Positions 18,048 through 28,811 are shown, counted from the first letter of the stretch. The stretch is 64,000 bases of DNA from Kitasatospora purpeofusca (GCF_000718025.1 NZ_JODS01000047.1:1-64000), one strand, 5' to 3'. Numbers and translations: made by a program. Notes: a model not told the origin generated them from the letters alone.

Positions 18048-18106
18048 CGGGCCATCATAGAATGATGGGATGAATTAGCGCATCCTCGAATTGGCATGAT
18101 GGCCCG
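18048..18106. promoter_or_regulatory. Symmetric control region between MFS and GntR genes
   Basis: An 11-bp inverted repeat flanks the intergenic space: CGGGCCATCAT (18048-18058) and ATGATGGCCCG (18096-18106), with 37 bp between. Inside is a second dyad, CATCAT-AGA-ATGATG (18053-18067). If the regulator starts at 18132, the right arm lies in its 5' region. Two dimers or a loop-forming regulator could bind. This is a candidate operator for the adjacent GntR protein. Confidence 0.5.
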
Positions 18107-18131
18107 ACCCACCCGACCCAAGGAGTCCCCC

Positions 18132-18803
18132 GTGGCGCTGTCCTCGCCGAGGCGCACCCCGCTGTCCGACCAGGTGATCGCCCAACTGCGCGCGCAGATC
18201 ACCTCCGGGGAGTGGCCCGTCGGCTCGCGCATCCCCACCGAGGCCGCCCTGGTCGAACAGCTGGGCGTGGCCCGCAACACCGTCCGCGAAGCCGTCCGCG
18301 CCCTCGCCCACAACGGACTGCTCGACATCCGCCAGGGCTCCGGCACCTACGTCCTCGCCGCCAGCGAACTCGCCGGCGTCATGCACCGCCGCTTCGCCGA
18401 CGCCGACCGGGCCCAGGTCGCCGAACTGCGCACCACCCTGGAGACCGCCGCCGCCGGCCTCGCCGCCGCCCGCCGCACCGACCGCGACCTCGACCTCATG
18501 GACTCCGCCCTCGCCCGCCGCGAGGACGCCTGGCACTCCGGCAACGCCGAGGACTTCGTCCAGGCCGACGCCGCCTTCCACCAGACCGTGGTCGCCGCCG
18601 CCCACAACGACGTGCTCTCCGCCCTCTACGCCGACCTCGGCGAGGTCACCCGGGCCCTGCTGCGCCACGACGTCGGCCCCGAGATCGTCCCCGAGCGCTA
18701 CCTCGGCCACGACGACATCATCGACGCCATCCGCGCCCGCGACGCCCAGCGCGCCTCGCACGAGGCCGGCCGCGCCATCGGCGCCTGCGACCGGGAGGGC
18801 TGA
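18132..18803 (+). CDS. GntR family regulator, FadR subfamily
   Basis: About 223 residues. The N-terminal winged helix (residues 1-70) reads PLSDQVIAQLRAQI, GSRIPTEAALVEQLGVARNT, VREAVRALAHNGLLD and RQGSGTYV. The C-terminal all-helical FCD domain carries metal/ligand-binding histidines (FHQTVVAAAHNDVL, YLGHDDIIDAI). The GTG at 18132 is preferred because AAGGAG precedes it by 6 nt; an ATG at 18096 would add 12 residues. Divergence from the MFS gene suggests it represses that gene and itself in response to the transporter's substrate. Confidence 0.93.
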   Translation: MALSSPRRTPLSDQVIAQLRAQITSGEWPVGSRIPTEAALVEQLGVARNTVREAVRALAHNGLLDIRQGSGTYVLAASELAGVMHRRFADADRAQVAELRTTLETAAAGLAAARRTDRDLDLMDSALARREDAWHSGNAEDFVQADAAFHQTVVAAAHNDVLSALYADLGEVTRALLRHDVGPEIVPERYLGHDDIIDAIRARDAQRASHEAGRAIGACDREG

Positions 18804-18814
18804 CCGGGGGGCGG

Positions 18815-18856
18815 CCCGCGGGCGCTCGCGCCAGCACCCGCACCGGCGCCCGCGGG
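18815..18856 (+). terminator. Terminator after the GntR gene
   Basis: CCCGCGGGCGC (18815-18825) pairs perfectly with 18846-18856 around a 20-nt loop, 12 nt after the stop codon. It separates the regulator from the Esx-like operon. Confidence 0.65.
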
Positions 18857-18970
18857 TGCACCGACGCGGGCACGCGCCTTGCGGGAGCCCGCTTTTGGCG
18901 TGCTAACGTCCCGTGAAAATTCGCGAACGGCCGGTCTCCGGCCGGATGTGGACCACAACGGGGAGAAGTG

Positions 18971-19339
18971 ATGGCGGATCCGGACCTGAAGCTGGGCCAG
19001 GGACCGGGCGGGGGGCCCACCAAGGTGTCGACCGGCGCGCTGGACAAGGCGGCCACCGCGCTCGACGGCATCGCGACCGACAGCACCGCGGCCGGGAAGA
19101 CCGCCGACGAGTCGACCGAGGCCGCCGCCGGCAAGCTGAGCGGCTGGGACACCGCCGCCGCCCTGCGCGGCGCGGTCAAGGAGTGGCACGAGCAGGTGTC
19201 GCAGCTCAACGGCCGCCTCAACCAGGAGGCCGGGATGATGCGGCAGACCCACACCAACTACCTGAACGTCGAGCACGGCATCGCCTCGTCGTTCGGCGGG
19301 AACGGCACGCCGTTCGCCGGGAACGGTGCGGGCGGATGA
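18971..19339 (+). CDS. WXG100/Esx-like small protein
   Basis: About 122 residues, helical and Ala-rich. The central stretch AAAGKLSGWDTAAALRGAVK has a W-x-x pattern where WXG100 proteins turn between their two helices, and the tail is Gly-rich (SSFGGNGTPFAGNGAGG). There is no signal peptide. Esx proteins leave the cell by type VII secretion; none of that machinery is in the window, so secretion is inference. The start is the ATG at 18971 with GGGGAG upstream. It overlaps the next gene by 4 nt and opens a three-gene coupled operon. A -10-like TAACGT near 18903 could be its promoter. Confidence 0.75.
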   Translation: MADPDLKLGQGPGGGPTKVSTGALDKAATALDGIATDSTAAGKTADESTEAAAGKLSGWDTAAALRGAVKEWHEQVSQLNGRLNQEAGMMRQTHTNYLNVEHGIASSFGGNGTPFAGNGAGG

Positions 19340-21504
19340 GCCTGCTCGGTTTCGAGGACGTCATGAAGGCGGACCCGTCGGCGATGGCCAAGGCCGTCGC
19401 CGACTGGACCGAGATGGCCCGCAAGTACCAGGGCGTCCAGCAGCGGCTGGAGACCGAGGTGCTCCCGGTCACCGGCGGCCAGAACCTGTGGTTCGGCTCG
19501 ACCGCCTCCGCGGCCAACCTGCACATCAGCATGACCCGGCAGCAGAGCGTCGACGCGCAGACCGAGGCCAAGGCCGTCGCCTCGATCATCAAGGACGCCC
19601 AGGGCGACTTCGAGTCGGCGCAGAAGAAGCTCAAGCAGACCGTCGCCGACGCCCAGGCCGACGGCATGAAGGTGACCGGCACCGGAAACGTCCTGTTCGA
19701 CGTCGGCGCCCTCTCCAAGGAGGAGCGCGACTACTACCACCACGACCCGGACTACCAGCAGTCCCGGCACGAGGCCGCCGGCCAGTGGTCGCGGAAGATC
19801 ACGATCTTCCTGGAGGAGGCGACCGCCGCCGACCAGCGGGCCGCCCTCCAACTGCGCCGCGCCGCCAAGGTCGGCGACCCGCTCGACCAGTTCAACGGCC
19901 AGGCGGTCGGCGGCGGCGACGAGGCCGACGGCCGGCGCGCCGCCGAACTCGCGGCCCGGCTCAAGGACGGCAAGACCCTCAGCCCGGAGGAGCTCGCCGA
20001 GCTCAACAACCTGATGAAGGCCAACTCCGGCAGCCCCGTCTACGGCCAGACGCTGCTCAACACGCTCGGCCCCGAGGGCACCCTGCTGCTCGCCGACGAG
20101 CTGGAGCTCCGGCTCAACGACCGCGACGGCAAGCTCAAGGGCGAGTACGGCGAGCTCCAGACCAACCTCGCCAACACCATCGCCGGCGCCACCAGGGACC
20201 CGAACACGAAGTTCTACCAGGACTTCCGCAAGGGCCTCCAGGAAGCCGGCGTCAAGAACATCAACGCCCGCCACTTCGGCGGCAAGACCGAACCGATCTA
20301 CGGCTACCAGACCCTCGCCACCCTGCTCCAGCACGGCAACGCCGGGTACGGCAAGGAGTTCCTGAACGACCTCGGCACCGACGTCCTCGCCGCCGAGCGC
20401 GCCGACAAGAACCGCTGGTCCGCGCACCAGTTCAACGGCCCGCGCCCGGACCTGGTGTACGACCCCGTGGACGGCGTGCTCAAGCTGATGGGCCAGAACC
20501 CGGACGCCGCCACCATGTTCCTGGACCCGAAGTCGCCCGGCGCCGAGGACCGCCTCAAGTACCTGCTGCGCGACCGCGAGTGGCCCACCACGTACACCAA
20601 CACCCTCTTCGGTCCGCCGATGAACGACAAGGGCACCCACCAGGACGGCCTGGCCGCCGCCCTGGAAGCCGCCGCCACCGGCGACGTCCCCGGCGAGGGA
20701 AGCCACAACGGCGGCCCCCACACCCCGGCCCAGGCCCGGGTGATGCAGGGCGCCATCGACGCCCTGGACGGCGGGGGCAAGGGCAGCGAGATCCACGACG
20801 ATCTCAAGATGCCGATCGCCAACGCGCTGTCGGACTACGTGGACGACACGCACCTGATCCTGAGCGAGGACGTCAGCAACGTTCAGCACAACGGCGCCTG
20901 GGAGAAGAACGGCGAGGGCCACCTCGGCGGAAGCTCCGACCACCTCGTCCGGGTGATGCGCGGCGTCGCCGACGACCCGGAGGCCTACGCCACGCTGTAC
21001 GCCGCCGAGCGGGCCAAAGCCGCCGACGCCCTGGCCGTCCTCCCGCCCGATCCTCAGCACGCCCCGGAGGACCGGGACATCCCGGCTCGGCAGGTCGGCA
21101 CGGCACTCGGTGCCTACGACGCGATCCGGACCTCCGTCATCCTGGACGAGAAGGACGACCGGATGGAGTGGGCCGAGAAGACGGGCGAGTTCGCCTCCAC
21201 GGTGAACGGCAGCGTGACCGGGTTCATCCCGGAGGTCGGTGACATCGCGGGCGGCCTCGTCGATCTCGGCATCTCCGAGTGGAGCGACCACATCAAGGAG
21301 GACGCCCAGAACGCGGGCAACTCCAAGTCGGCCGATGCCCACTACGCCGCGCTCACCCAGGGCAAGGCCATGGCCGCAGGCTGGGGCGACGCGCACCACG
21401 CGGACCCGAAGACGACCAGCGTGGTCTCGCAGGAACTGGGCACCGGCCACACCACCGGTCATGCGAACGCCATGAGCGCCCTCGGACGGAACGGCCAGAA
21501 GTGA
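19336..21504 (+). CDS. Large WXG-like N-terminal protein, DUF6571-like
   Basis: A 722-residue cytoplasmic-looking protein. Residues 1-110 form a helical hairpin like a WXG100 domain (ADWTEMARKYQGVQQRLE, then QNLWFGSTASAANL with Trp at the turn). The rest is helical and acidic, with sections such as LSPEELAELNNLMKANSGSP, RHFGGKTEPIYGYQTLATLL and DRDIPARQVGTALGAYDAI. A mildly hydrophobic Gly-rich segment occurs near residues 615-645. This resembles the large uncharacterised Streptomyces family I remember as DUF6571. No toxin motif is evident at the C-terminus. ATGA overlaps bind it to both neighbours. Confidence 0.75.
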   Translation: MSLLGFEDVMKADPSAMAKAVADWTEMARKYQGVQQRLETEVLPVTGGQNLWFGSTASAANLHISMTRQQSVDAQTEAKAVASIIKDAQGDFESAQKKLKQTVADAQADGMKVTGTGNVLFDVGALSKEERDYYHHDPDYQQSRHEAAGQWSRKITIFLEEATAADQRAALQLRRAAKVGDPLDQFNGQAVGGGDEADGRRAAELAARLKDGKTLSPEELAELNNLMKANSGSPVYGQTLLNTLGPEGTLLLADELELRLNDRDGKLKGEYGELQTNLANTIAGATRDPNTKFYQDFRKGLQEAGVKNINARHFGGKTEPIYGYQTLATLLQHGNAGYGKEFLNDLGTDVLAAERADKNRWSAHQFNGPRPDLVYDPVDGVLKLMGQNPDAATMFLDPKSPGAEDRLKYLLRDREWPTTYTNTLFGPPMNDKGTHQDGLAAALEAAATGDVPGEGSHNGGPHTPAQARVMQGAIDALDGGGKGSEIHDDLKMPIANALSDYVDDTHLILSEDVSNVQHNGAWEKNGEGHLGGSSDHLVRVMRGVADDPEAYATLYAAERAKAADALAVLPPDPQHAPEDRDIPARQVGTALGAYDAIRTSVILDEKDDRMEWAEKTGEFASTVNGSVTGFIPEVGDIAGGLVDLGISEWSDHIKEDAQNAGNSKSADAHYAALTQGKAMAAGWGDAHHADPKTTSVVSQELGTGHTTGHANAMSALGRNGQK

Positions 21505-22553
21505 CCATCTCCCGACGGACCTGGGCCGTCGTCGTGGGCGTGCTGGTCCTCGCCCTCGGCGCGGGCGGCTTCGCGACGTGGCAGTACACCAACCTGTTCC
21601 TGCCGGACCGCCTCTGCGACGGCGCCGTCGCCGCGAAGGACGTCCAGCAGGTCCTGGGCGACGGCAGGATCGAGGTCGTGCAGAGCCGCCTGCCGAAGGA
21701 CCTCGCCGAGCCGGCAGGCCGTTGCGTGATCCAGGTAAGGGGCGGCGCCGACCTCACCCTCCAGAGCCACGGTGTCGAACGTGCCGACAAGCGCAGCTTT
21801 GTCGATCCCGCGATGTCCCAGCCGGACCGGGGGCCGCTCGGTGCCTTCGCCAACGACACCGGCTGGCTGGTGCTCCCGGCGGGCTGCCGGAGGGCCACCA
21901 CTGGCAGCACGGAGGATTTCCCGGACCGGGACGCCGACATCCTCGCCGCGGACGTGCGCCATCGCGGCAAGCACGAGCTCATGTGGCAGGACGACCCGTC
22001 CAAGGAGACTCCCGACCAGGAGGCTCGCGCCGCCCTCGCCCGGCTCGCCGCGGACTTCGGCGCGGCCCTGGCCAAGTCGTCCGGCTGCGGCTCCGCCGAC
22101 GTGCCGGACATGCACCTCACCGCCCCCGGCCCGGCCGTCACGCCCGCGACCGACGGGCAGCTCTGCGGCCTGCCGGGCGTCGGGACCGGCCGGAACCTGC
22201 CGGAGCTGGCCCAGCGGGTCAGCGATCCGGCCGCGCCGCTCCAGTCCTGCTGGGTCTACAGCCAGATCATGTCCGAACCCGCGCTCCGCTTCACCGTCAC
22301 CACCGACACCCGCTATCCGACCTTCGTCGCCACCAGGAAGAGTCTGGACACCCCGCTGCCGACCGGTTGGCGAGGTGCGGGCACGGACCGCGCGGTCCAC
22401 GCGCAGTGCGGAAAGGACGACCTCTTCCTCCACCTGTCCGGACGGTCCGACCTCGTCGCCCCCGAACCCAGCGCCTTCAGCACTCCGCTGTTCGCCTCCT
22501 GGGCGAACGCCGTGGCCGCGCAGCGCGGCTGCGAGCCGGTCGCCCCCAAGTAA
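21501..22553 (+). CDS. Membrane-anchored extracytoplasmic protein of the Esx-like operon
   Basis: A 350-residue protein with one N-terminal transmembrane anchor (WAVVVGVLVLALGAGGFATW, from about residue 8). It has a cysteine-containing outer domain with at least seven Cys (RLCDG, GRCVIQ, AGCRRA, SSGCGSA, QLCGLP, SCWVY, HAQCGK, RGCEP), probably disulfide-bonded. I do not recognise a family. It starts at a GTG overlapping the stop of the previous gene (GTGA). Coupling with an Esx-like and a large WXG-like protein suggests they act together at the cell surface, perhaps with this protein as anchor or immunity-like partner; that is inference. Confidence 0.75.
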   Translation: MTISRRTWAVVVGVLVLALGAGGFATWQYTNLFLPDRLCDGAVAAKDVQQVLGDGRIEVVQSRLPKDLAEPAGRCVIQVRGGADLTLQSHGVERADKRSFVDPAMSQPDRGPLGAFANDTGWLVLPAGCRRATTGSTEDFPDRDADILAADVRHRGKHELMWQDDPSKETPDQEARAALARLAADFGAALAKSSGCGSADVPDMHLTAPGPAVTPATDGQLCGLPGVGTGRNLPELAQRVSDPAAPLQSCWVYSQIMSEPALRFTVTTDTRYPTFVATRKSLDTPLPTGWRGAGTDRAVHAQCGKDDLFLHLSGRSDLVAPEPSAFSTPLFASWANAVAAQRGCEPVAPK

Positions 22554-22559
22554 CACCGA

Positions 22560-22614
22560 AACGCCGCTGCCCGGCACCCCTCCCACGAGAAGAGGGGTGC
22601 CGGGCAGCGGCGTT
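22560..22614. terminator. Bidirectional terminator, 23-bp perfect stem
   Basis: Arms at 22560-22582 and 22592-22614 pair without mismatch around the 9-nt loop CCACGAGAA. AA at the left end and TT at the right end suit termination in both directions between the convergent Esx-like operon and fabI. Confidence 0.9.
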
Positions 22615-22631
22615 CGTACCTACCGGAGGCG

Positions 22632-23399
22632 TCAGGCGCCGATGGCGTGCAGGCCGCCGTCGACGTGGACGATCTCGCCGGTGGTCTTCGGGAACCAGTC
22701 CGACAGCAGGGCGACGACGCCGCGGCCGGCCGGCTCCGGGTCGCTCAGGTCCCACTTCAGCGGGGAGCGGTCCTCCCAGGTGGCGGCCAGGTCGCCGAAG
22801 CCCGGGATGGACTTGGCGGCCATCGAGCCGATCGGGCCCGCCGAGACCAGGTTGCAGCGGATGTTCCGCTCGCCCAGGTAGCGCGCCAGGTAGCGGTTGG
22901 TCGACTCCAGGGCGGCCTTGGCCGGGCCCATCCAGTCGTACTGCGGCCAGGCGTACTGGGCGTCGAAGGTGAGGCCGACGACCGCGCCGCCGTCCTGCAT
23001 CAGCGGCAGCAGCGCCGTGGTGAGCGACTTCAGCGAGTACGCCGAGACGTGCATGGCGGTGGCCACGGACTCCCACGGCGTGTTCAGGAAGTTGCCGCCC
23101 AGGGCGTCCTGCGGGGCGAAGCCGATCGAGTGGACGATGCCGTCCAGGGTCGGCAGGTGCTCGCGCACCTGGTCGGCGATGCCGGCCAGCTGCTCAGGGC
23201 TGGAGACGTCGAGCTCCAGCACCTTGACCGGGTTCGGCAGCTTCTTGGCGATGCGCTCGGTCAGGCTCGGCCGCGGGAAGGCGGTGAGGATGATCTCGGC
23301 ACCCTGCTCCTGGGCCAGCTTGGCGGTGTGGAAGGCGATGGAGGACTCCATCAGCACACCCGTGATCAGAATGCGCTTTCCCTCAAGGATTCCGCTCAT
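22632..23399 (-). CDS. fabI: Enoyl-[acyl-carrier-protein] reductase (NADH)
   Basis: A 255-residue short-chain dehydrogenase-fold enzyme reducing enoyl-ACP in the last step of each fatty acid elongation cycle. The signature is FabI/InhA-like: RILITGVLMESSIAFHTAK for NAD binding and the catalytic Y154-x6-K161 (YDWMGPAK), not the Y-x3-K of ordinary dehydrogenases. HSIGFAP and VSAGPIGSMAAKSIPGF are family landmarks. It is 3 nt downstream of fabG in one operon. It is the likely housekeeping enzyme and the usual target class for isoniazid/triclosan-type inhibitors. Confidence 0.96.
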   Translation of the reverse strand: MSGILEGKRILITGVLMESSIAFHTAKLAQEQGAEIILTAFPRPSLTERIAKKLPNPVKVLELDVSSPEQLAGIADQVREHLPTLDGIVHSIGFAPQDALGGNFLNTPWESVATAMHVSAYSLKSLTTALLPLMQDGGAVVGLTFDAQYAWPQYDWMGPAKAALESTNRYLARYLGERNIRCNLVSAGPIGSMAAKSIPGFGDLAATWEDRSPLKWDLSDPEPAGRGVVALLSDWFPKTTGEIVHVDGGLHAIGA

Positions 23400-23402
23400 G
23401 AC

Positions 23403-24125
23403 TCAGTGACCCATGCCCAATCCGCCGTCCACGGGAATGACGGCTCCGGTGATGTACGCGGCCTCGTCCGAACCGAGGAACCGCACGGTGGAAGCGACCT
23501 CGGCGGGCGCCGCGTAGCGGCCCAGGGGCACGCCGGCGACGATCTCCGCGCGGCGCTCGTCGGTGAGCACCGCGGTCATGTCGGTGTCCACGAAGCCGGG
23601 GGCGACCACGTTGACGGTGATGTTGCGCGGGCCCAGCTCGCGCGCCAGCGAACGGGCGAAGCCGACCAGGCCGGCCTTGGACGCGGCGTAGTTGGCCTGG
23701 CCCGGCGAGCCGGAGAGGCCGACGACCGAGGAGATCAGCACGATCCGGCCCTTGCGGGCGCGCATCATCAGCTTGGACGCGCGCTTCACGACCCGGAAGG
23801 TGCCGGTGAGGTTGGTGTCCAGGACGGAGGTGAAGGCCTCCTCGGACATCCGCAGCAGCAGGGTGTCGTTGGTGATGCCGGCGTTGGCGACCAGCACCTC
23901 GACCGCGCCGCCGTGCGCGGCCTCGATCTCGGTCAGCGCGGCGTCGACCTGGGCACTGTCGGTGATGTCGCAGCGCACCGCGAGCACGTCGTACTTGGCC
24001 AGTGCCTCGGGGACCTCACCCGAGCGGCTGGTGATGGCGACCTTGTCGCCCGCCTCGGCGAAGGCCAGGGCGATCGCGAGGCCGATGCCCCGGTTGCCTC
24101 CGGTGACGAGAACCGAGCGGCTCAA
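23403..24125 (-). CDS. fabG: 3-oxoacyl-[acyl-carrier-protein] reductase
   Basis: A 240-residue NADPH-dependent short-chain dehydrogenase of type II fatty acid synthesis. The cofactor motif is TGGNRGIG (residues 8-15) and the core NAGIT lies at about 81-85. The catalytic triad is Ser132/133 (ISSVVG), Tyr146 and Lys150 (YAASK). The C-terminus GLGMGH is typical of actinomycete FabG1/MabA-like enzymes. It is the first gene of a fabG-fabI operon, the same order as mabA-inhA in mycobacteria. The promoter is somewhere in the 374-bp upstream region. Confidence 0.95.
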   Translation of the reverse strand: MSRSVLVTGGNRGIGLAIALAFAEAGDKVAITSRSGEVPEALAKYDVLAVRCDITDSAQVDAALTEIEAAHGGAVEVLVANAGITNDTLLLRMSEEAFTSVLDTNLTGTFRVVKRASKLMMRARKGRIVLISSVVGLSGSPGQANYAASKAGLVGFARSLARELGPRNITVNVVAPGFVDTDMTAVLTDERRAEIVAGVPLGRYAAPAEVASTVRFLGSDEAAYITGAVIPVDGGLGMGH

Positions 24126-24499
24126 CGATCCACCTCTCTCCGTTGTGTGCGCACGCCGTGTGTCCGCGTACCACTCCGTGATGATGTCCGCGCACGTCGA
24201 AACGATGTACGCGGTGCGACGCTATCGGTCGGCCCGGCGCGGCGACGAATCGGGCTCCCACAGCGCAGCACCGGTGGAACTGTCGGTATCCGACAATCCG
24301 GCCCGGGGCGGAATTCCCGCCGTTCCCCCACGTGGCGGGGCCGTATTGTCGTGTCCACTGAGCCGCACGTCCGGGAACCCGGCGGCGGGGCACGCCCGTT
24401 GTGCCCCCTGGTGCGGCACGAGCCGGGGCCGCCGCACCGGGGCCGACCCGGGCCCCACGGCCGGACACGGGCCCCGGCGACGACGATGCGGAGCGCGGA
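24126..24499. promoter_or_regulatory. Divergent fabG / metallo-hydrolase intergenic region
   Basis: These 374 bp hold both promoters. TGTCGG-TAT-CCGACA (24281-24295) is a perfect 6-bp dyad with a 3-bp centre, a size that suits a dimeric regulator. A minus-strand -10-like TAGCGT lies near 24220, about 95 nt from fabG. No terminator or ORF is credible here. Confidence 0.4.
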
Positions 24500-25645
24500 A
24501 TGAGCGAGGCACAGGCCGGGACGACCCACCGGCGCGGACGACTGGCGGCCCTGGCCGCACTGGCGGCCGGCGCGGGAGCGGTCGCCTGGGCGCTGCGCGA
24601 CCTGCCGGCGGCGTTCGGCCGGCGGCCGGACGGCGAGCGGGAGGAGCGGCTGCGCAACTCCCCGCAGTACCGCGACGGCGTCTTCCACAACGCGCCCTCC
24701 GAGCTGGCCCGGCCGACCGCCCAGGCGGGCATCGACGTGGAGACGGTGCGCCGGGCGCTGTTCCAGCGCGACGGCCGCACGCCGAGCCACCCGGTGCCGA
24801 CCGTCCGCCCCGCCGAGGGCGCCGGGCCGGCCGCCGAGGGCGTGGCGGTCACCTGGTACGGGCACGCCTCGGCGCTGGTCGAGGTCGAGGGCGCGCGGGT
24901 GCTGCTCGACCCGATCTGGAGCGAGCGGTGCTCCCCCGCCGCGCAGGTCGGCCCGCGTCGGCTGCACCCGGTGCCGGTGGAGCTGGAGGAGCTGCCGCAG
25001 GTGGACGCGGTGCTGATCTCGCACGACCACTACGACCACCTGGACATGGCGACCGTCCGGCGGCTGGTGCGCAGCCAGTCCGCGCCGTTCGCGGTGCCGC
25101 TCGGCATCGGCGCCCACCTGCGCCGCTGGGGCGTGCCCGAGCACCGGATCATCGAGCTGGACTGGAACGAGACCTGCACGCTGGGCGAGCTCACGGTCAC
25201 CCTGACCGCCGCCCACCACTTCTCCGGCCGGGGCCTGACCCGCAACACCACGCTGTGGGGCTCCTGGGTGATCGCCGGCCCGAACCGCCGGGTCTACTAC
25301 ACCGGTGACTCCGGCTACTTCGAGGGCTATGCGCGGATCGGCGCCCAGCACGGCCCGTTCGACGCCGCGCTGGTGCAGGTCGGCGCGTACGACCCGGCGT
25401 GGGCCGACATCCACATGACGCCGGAGGACGCCGTCCTCGCGCACCGCGAGCTGGACGCCGGGCTGCTGGTCCCGGTGCACTGGTGCACCTTCAACCTGGG
25501 CCTGCACCCGTGGGCCGAGCCGATCGAGCGGCTGCTGGTGGCGGCCAAGGAGCACGGCGTGCCGCTGGCGGTGCCGCGCCCGGGCGAGCGGGTCGACATC
25601 GACAACCCGCCGGAGCCGGACGGCTGGTGGGAGGGCGTCGCCTGA
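24500..25645 (+). CDS. Metallo-beta-lactamase fold hydrolase (UlaG/NAPE-PLD-like)
   Basis: A 381-residue protein with an N-terminal hydrophobic stretch (LAALAALAAGAGAVAWAL, residues 14-31) that may anchor it. The metal-binding motif is SHDHYDHLD (HxHxDH), preceded by VTWYGHASALVEV. Further ligands are AAHHFSGRG, YYTGDSGYFEGY and VPVHWCTFNLG. This layout matches the NAPE-PLD/RomA-like subgroup acting on phospholipid-type or lactone substrates. The natural substrate is unknown. The ATG at 24500 follows GGAGCGCGGA. Confidence 0.88.
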   Translation: MSEAQAGTTHRRGRLAALAALAAGAGAVAWALRDLPAAFGRRPDGEREERLRNSPQYRDGVFHNAPSELARPTAQAGIDVETVRRALFQRDGRTPSHPVPTVRPAEGAGPAAEGVAVTWYGHASALVEVEGARVLLDPIWSERCSPAAQVGPRRLHPVPVELEELPQVDAVLISHDHYDHLDMATVRRLVRSQSAPFAVPLGIGAHLRRWGVPEHRIIELDWNETCTLGELTVTLTAAHHFSGRGLTRNTTLWGSWVIAGPNRRVYYTGDSGYFEGYARIGAQHGPFDAALVQVGAYDPAWADIHMTPEDAVLAHRELDAGLLVPVHWCTFNLGLHPWAEPIERLLVAAKEHGVPLAVPRPGERVDIDNPPEPDGWWEGVA

Positions 25646-25758
25646 GCCGGACGGGACCGGGGCGCGCCGGGCCCGCGCCCGCGGGGCCGCACTGCGGGCC
25701 ACGCCGGAAGGAATGCGCTGGCCGAAACCCCTGCGACGGGCCATGATGCCGTGCGGGT

Positions 25759-25778
25759 ACCCCCGTTCACCCGGGGGT
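25759..25778 (+). promoter_or_regulatory. Hairpin in the tldD leader
   Basis: ACCCCCG (25759-25765) pairs with CGGGGGT (25772-25778) around a 6-nt loop, 34 nt before the tldD start. It could end transcription from the upstream gene or influence tldD expression. Confidence 0.35.
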
Positions 25779-25812
25779 CCTGCACCACCGTCCCCCCGAC
25801 CAGGGAGCCCGA

Positions 25813-27383
<1,571 letters not shown>

Positions 27384-27384
<1 letters not shown>

Positions 27385-28787
27385 TGGCCGCGACGCAGCC
27401 CCACGAACTCGTCGAGCTCGCGCTCGGCCTCTCCCGCGCCGACGGCTGCGTGGTGATCGCCGACGAGGAGTCGACCGCCAATCTGCGCTGGGCCGGCAAC
27501 GCCCTCACCACCAACGGCGTCACCCGGGGCCGGCGGCTCACCGTGATCGCCACGGTGGACGGCGCCGAGGGCACCGCCTCCGGCGCGGTCTCCCGCGAGG
27601 CCGTCGTCCCGGAGGAGGTGGCCGCGCTGGTCCTGGCCGCCGAGGAGGCCGCCCGCGCCGCCGGGCCGGCCGAGGACGCCCGGCCGCTGGTCACCGCCGC
27701 CGAGCAGACGCCCTCGCCGGACTTCACCGCGCCACCGGCGGAGACCTCGATCGAGGTGTTCGCGCAGTTCGCGCCCGCCCTCGGCCGGGCCTTCGCCGAG
27801 GCCGCCGGGCGGGGCGAGCTGCTGTACGGCTTCGCCCGGCACGAGCTGGTCACCAGCTACCTGGGCACCTCCACCGGCCTGCGGCTGCGGCACGACCAGC
27901 CGACCGGCATGGTCGAGCTGAACGCCAAGGCCGCCGACCTGTCCGACTCGGCCTGGGTCGGCGCCGCCACCCGGGACTTCGCCGACGTGGACGTCACGGC
28001 GCTGCACGCCGAGGCGACCCGGCGGCTCGGCTGGGGTGCCCGGCGGATCGACCTGCCGGCCGGCCGGTACGAGACGCTGCTGCCGCCGTCGGCCGTCGCC
28101 GACCTGATGATCCACCTCAACTGGTCGTCCGGCGGCCGGGACGCCGTCGAGGGCCGGACGGTGTTCTCCCGGCCCGGCGGAGGCACCCGGATCGGCGACA
28201 AGCTGGCCGCGCTGCCGCTGACGCTGCGCTCCGACCCGGCCGAACCGGGCCTGGAGTGCGCGCCGTTCGTCCTCACGCACGCCAGCGAGGACGAGTCCTC
28301 GGTGTTCGACAACGGCCTGCCGCTGACCGCCACCGACTGGATCCGCGACGGCGAGCTGGCCTCGCTGGTCACCAGCCGTCACTCGGCCGCGCTGGGCGGC
28401 CTGCCGGCGCGCCCCGCGGTCGACAACCTCGTCCTGGAGGCGGCCGGGCAGGAGTCCGCGCCGACCCTGGAGGAGATGATCGCCGGCACCGAGCGCGGCC
28501 TGCTGCTCACCTGCCTCTGGTACATCCGCGAGGTGGACCCGGCGACGCTGCTGCTGACCGGTCTGACCCGGGACGGCGTCTACCTGGTGGAGAACGGCGA
28601 GGTGGTCGGGGCGGTCAACAACTTCCGCTTCAACGAGTCGCCGGTGGACCTGCTCGGCCGGATCACCGAGGTGGGCCGGACCGAGCGCTGCCTGCCGCGC
28701 GAGTGGAGCGACTGGTTCACCCGGACGGCGATGCCGCCGGTCCGGGTCACGGGATTCAACATGAGTTCGGTCAGCCAGGCCTCGTAG
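27384..28787 (+). CDS. tldE: TldE/PmbA family protein
   Basis: A 467-residue partner of TldD. It has the same overall fold but no HExxxH metal motif; NWSSGGRDAVEG stands where the zinc site would be. Family features are LRWAGNALTTNGVTRG near the N-terminus, GLLLTCLWYIREVDPATLLL and YLVENGEVVGAVNNFRFNES near the C-terminus. It starts on the last base of the tldD stop (TGATG), so the two subunits are coupled and made in equal amounts. Confidence 0.93.
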
Positions 28788-28811
28788 CCGGGCGGCCGTT
28801 GGGGGGGATCG

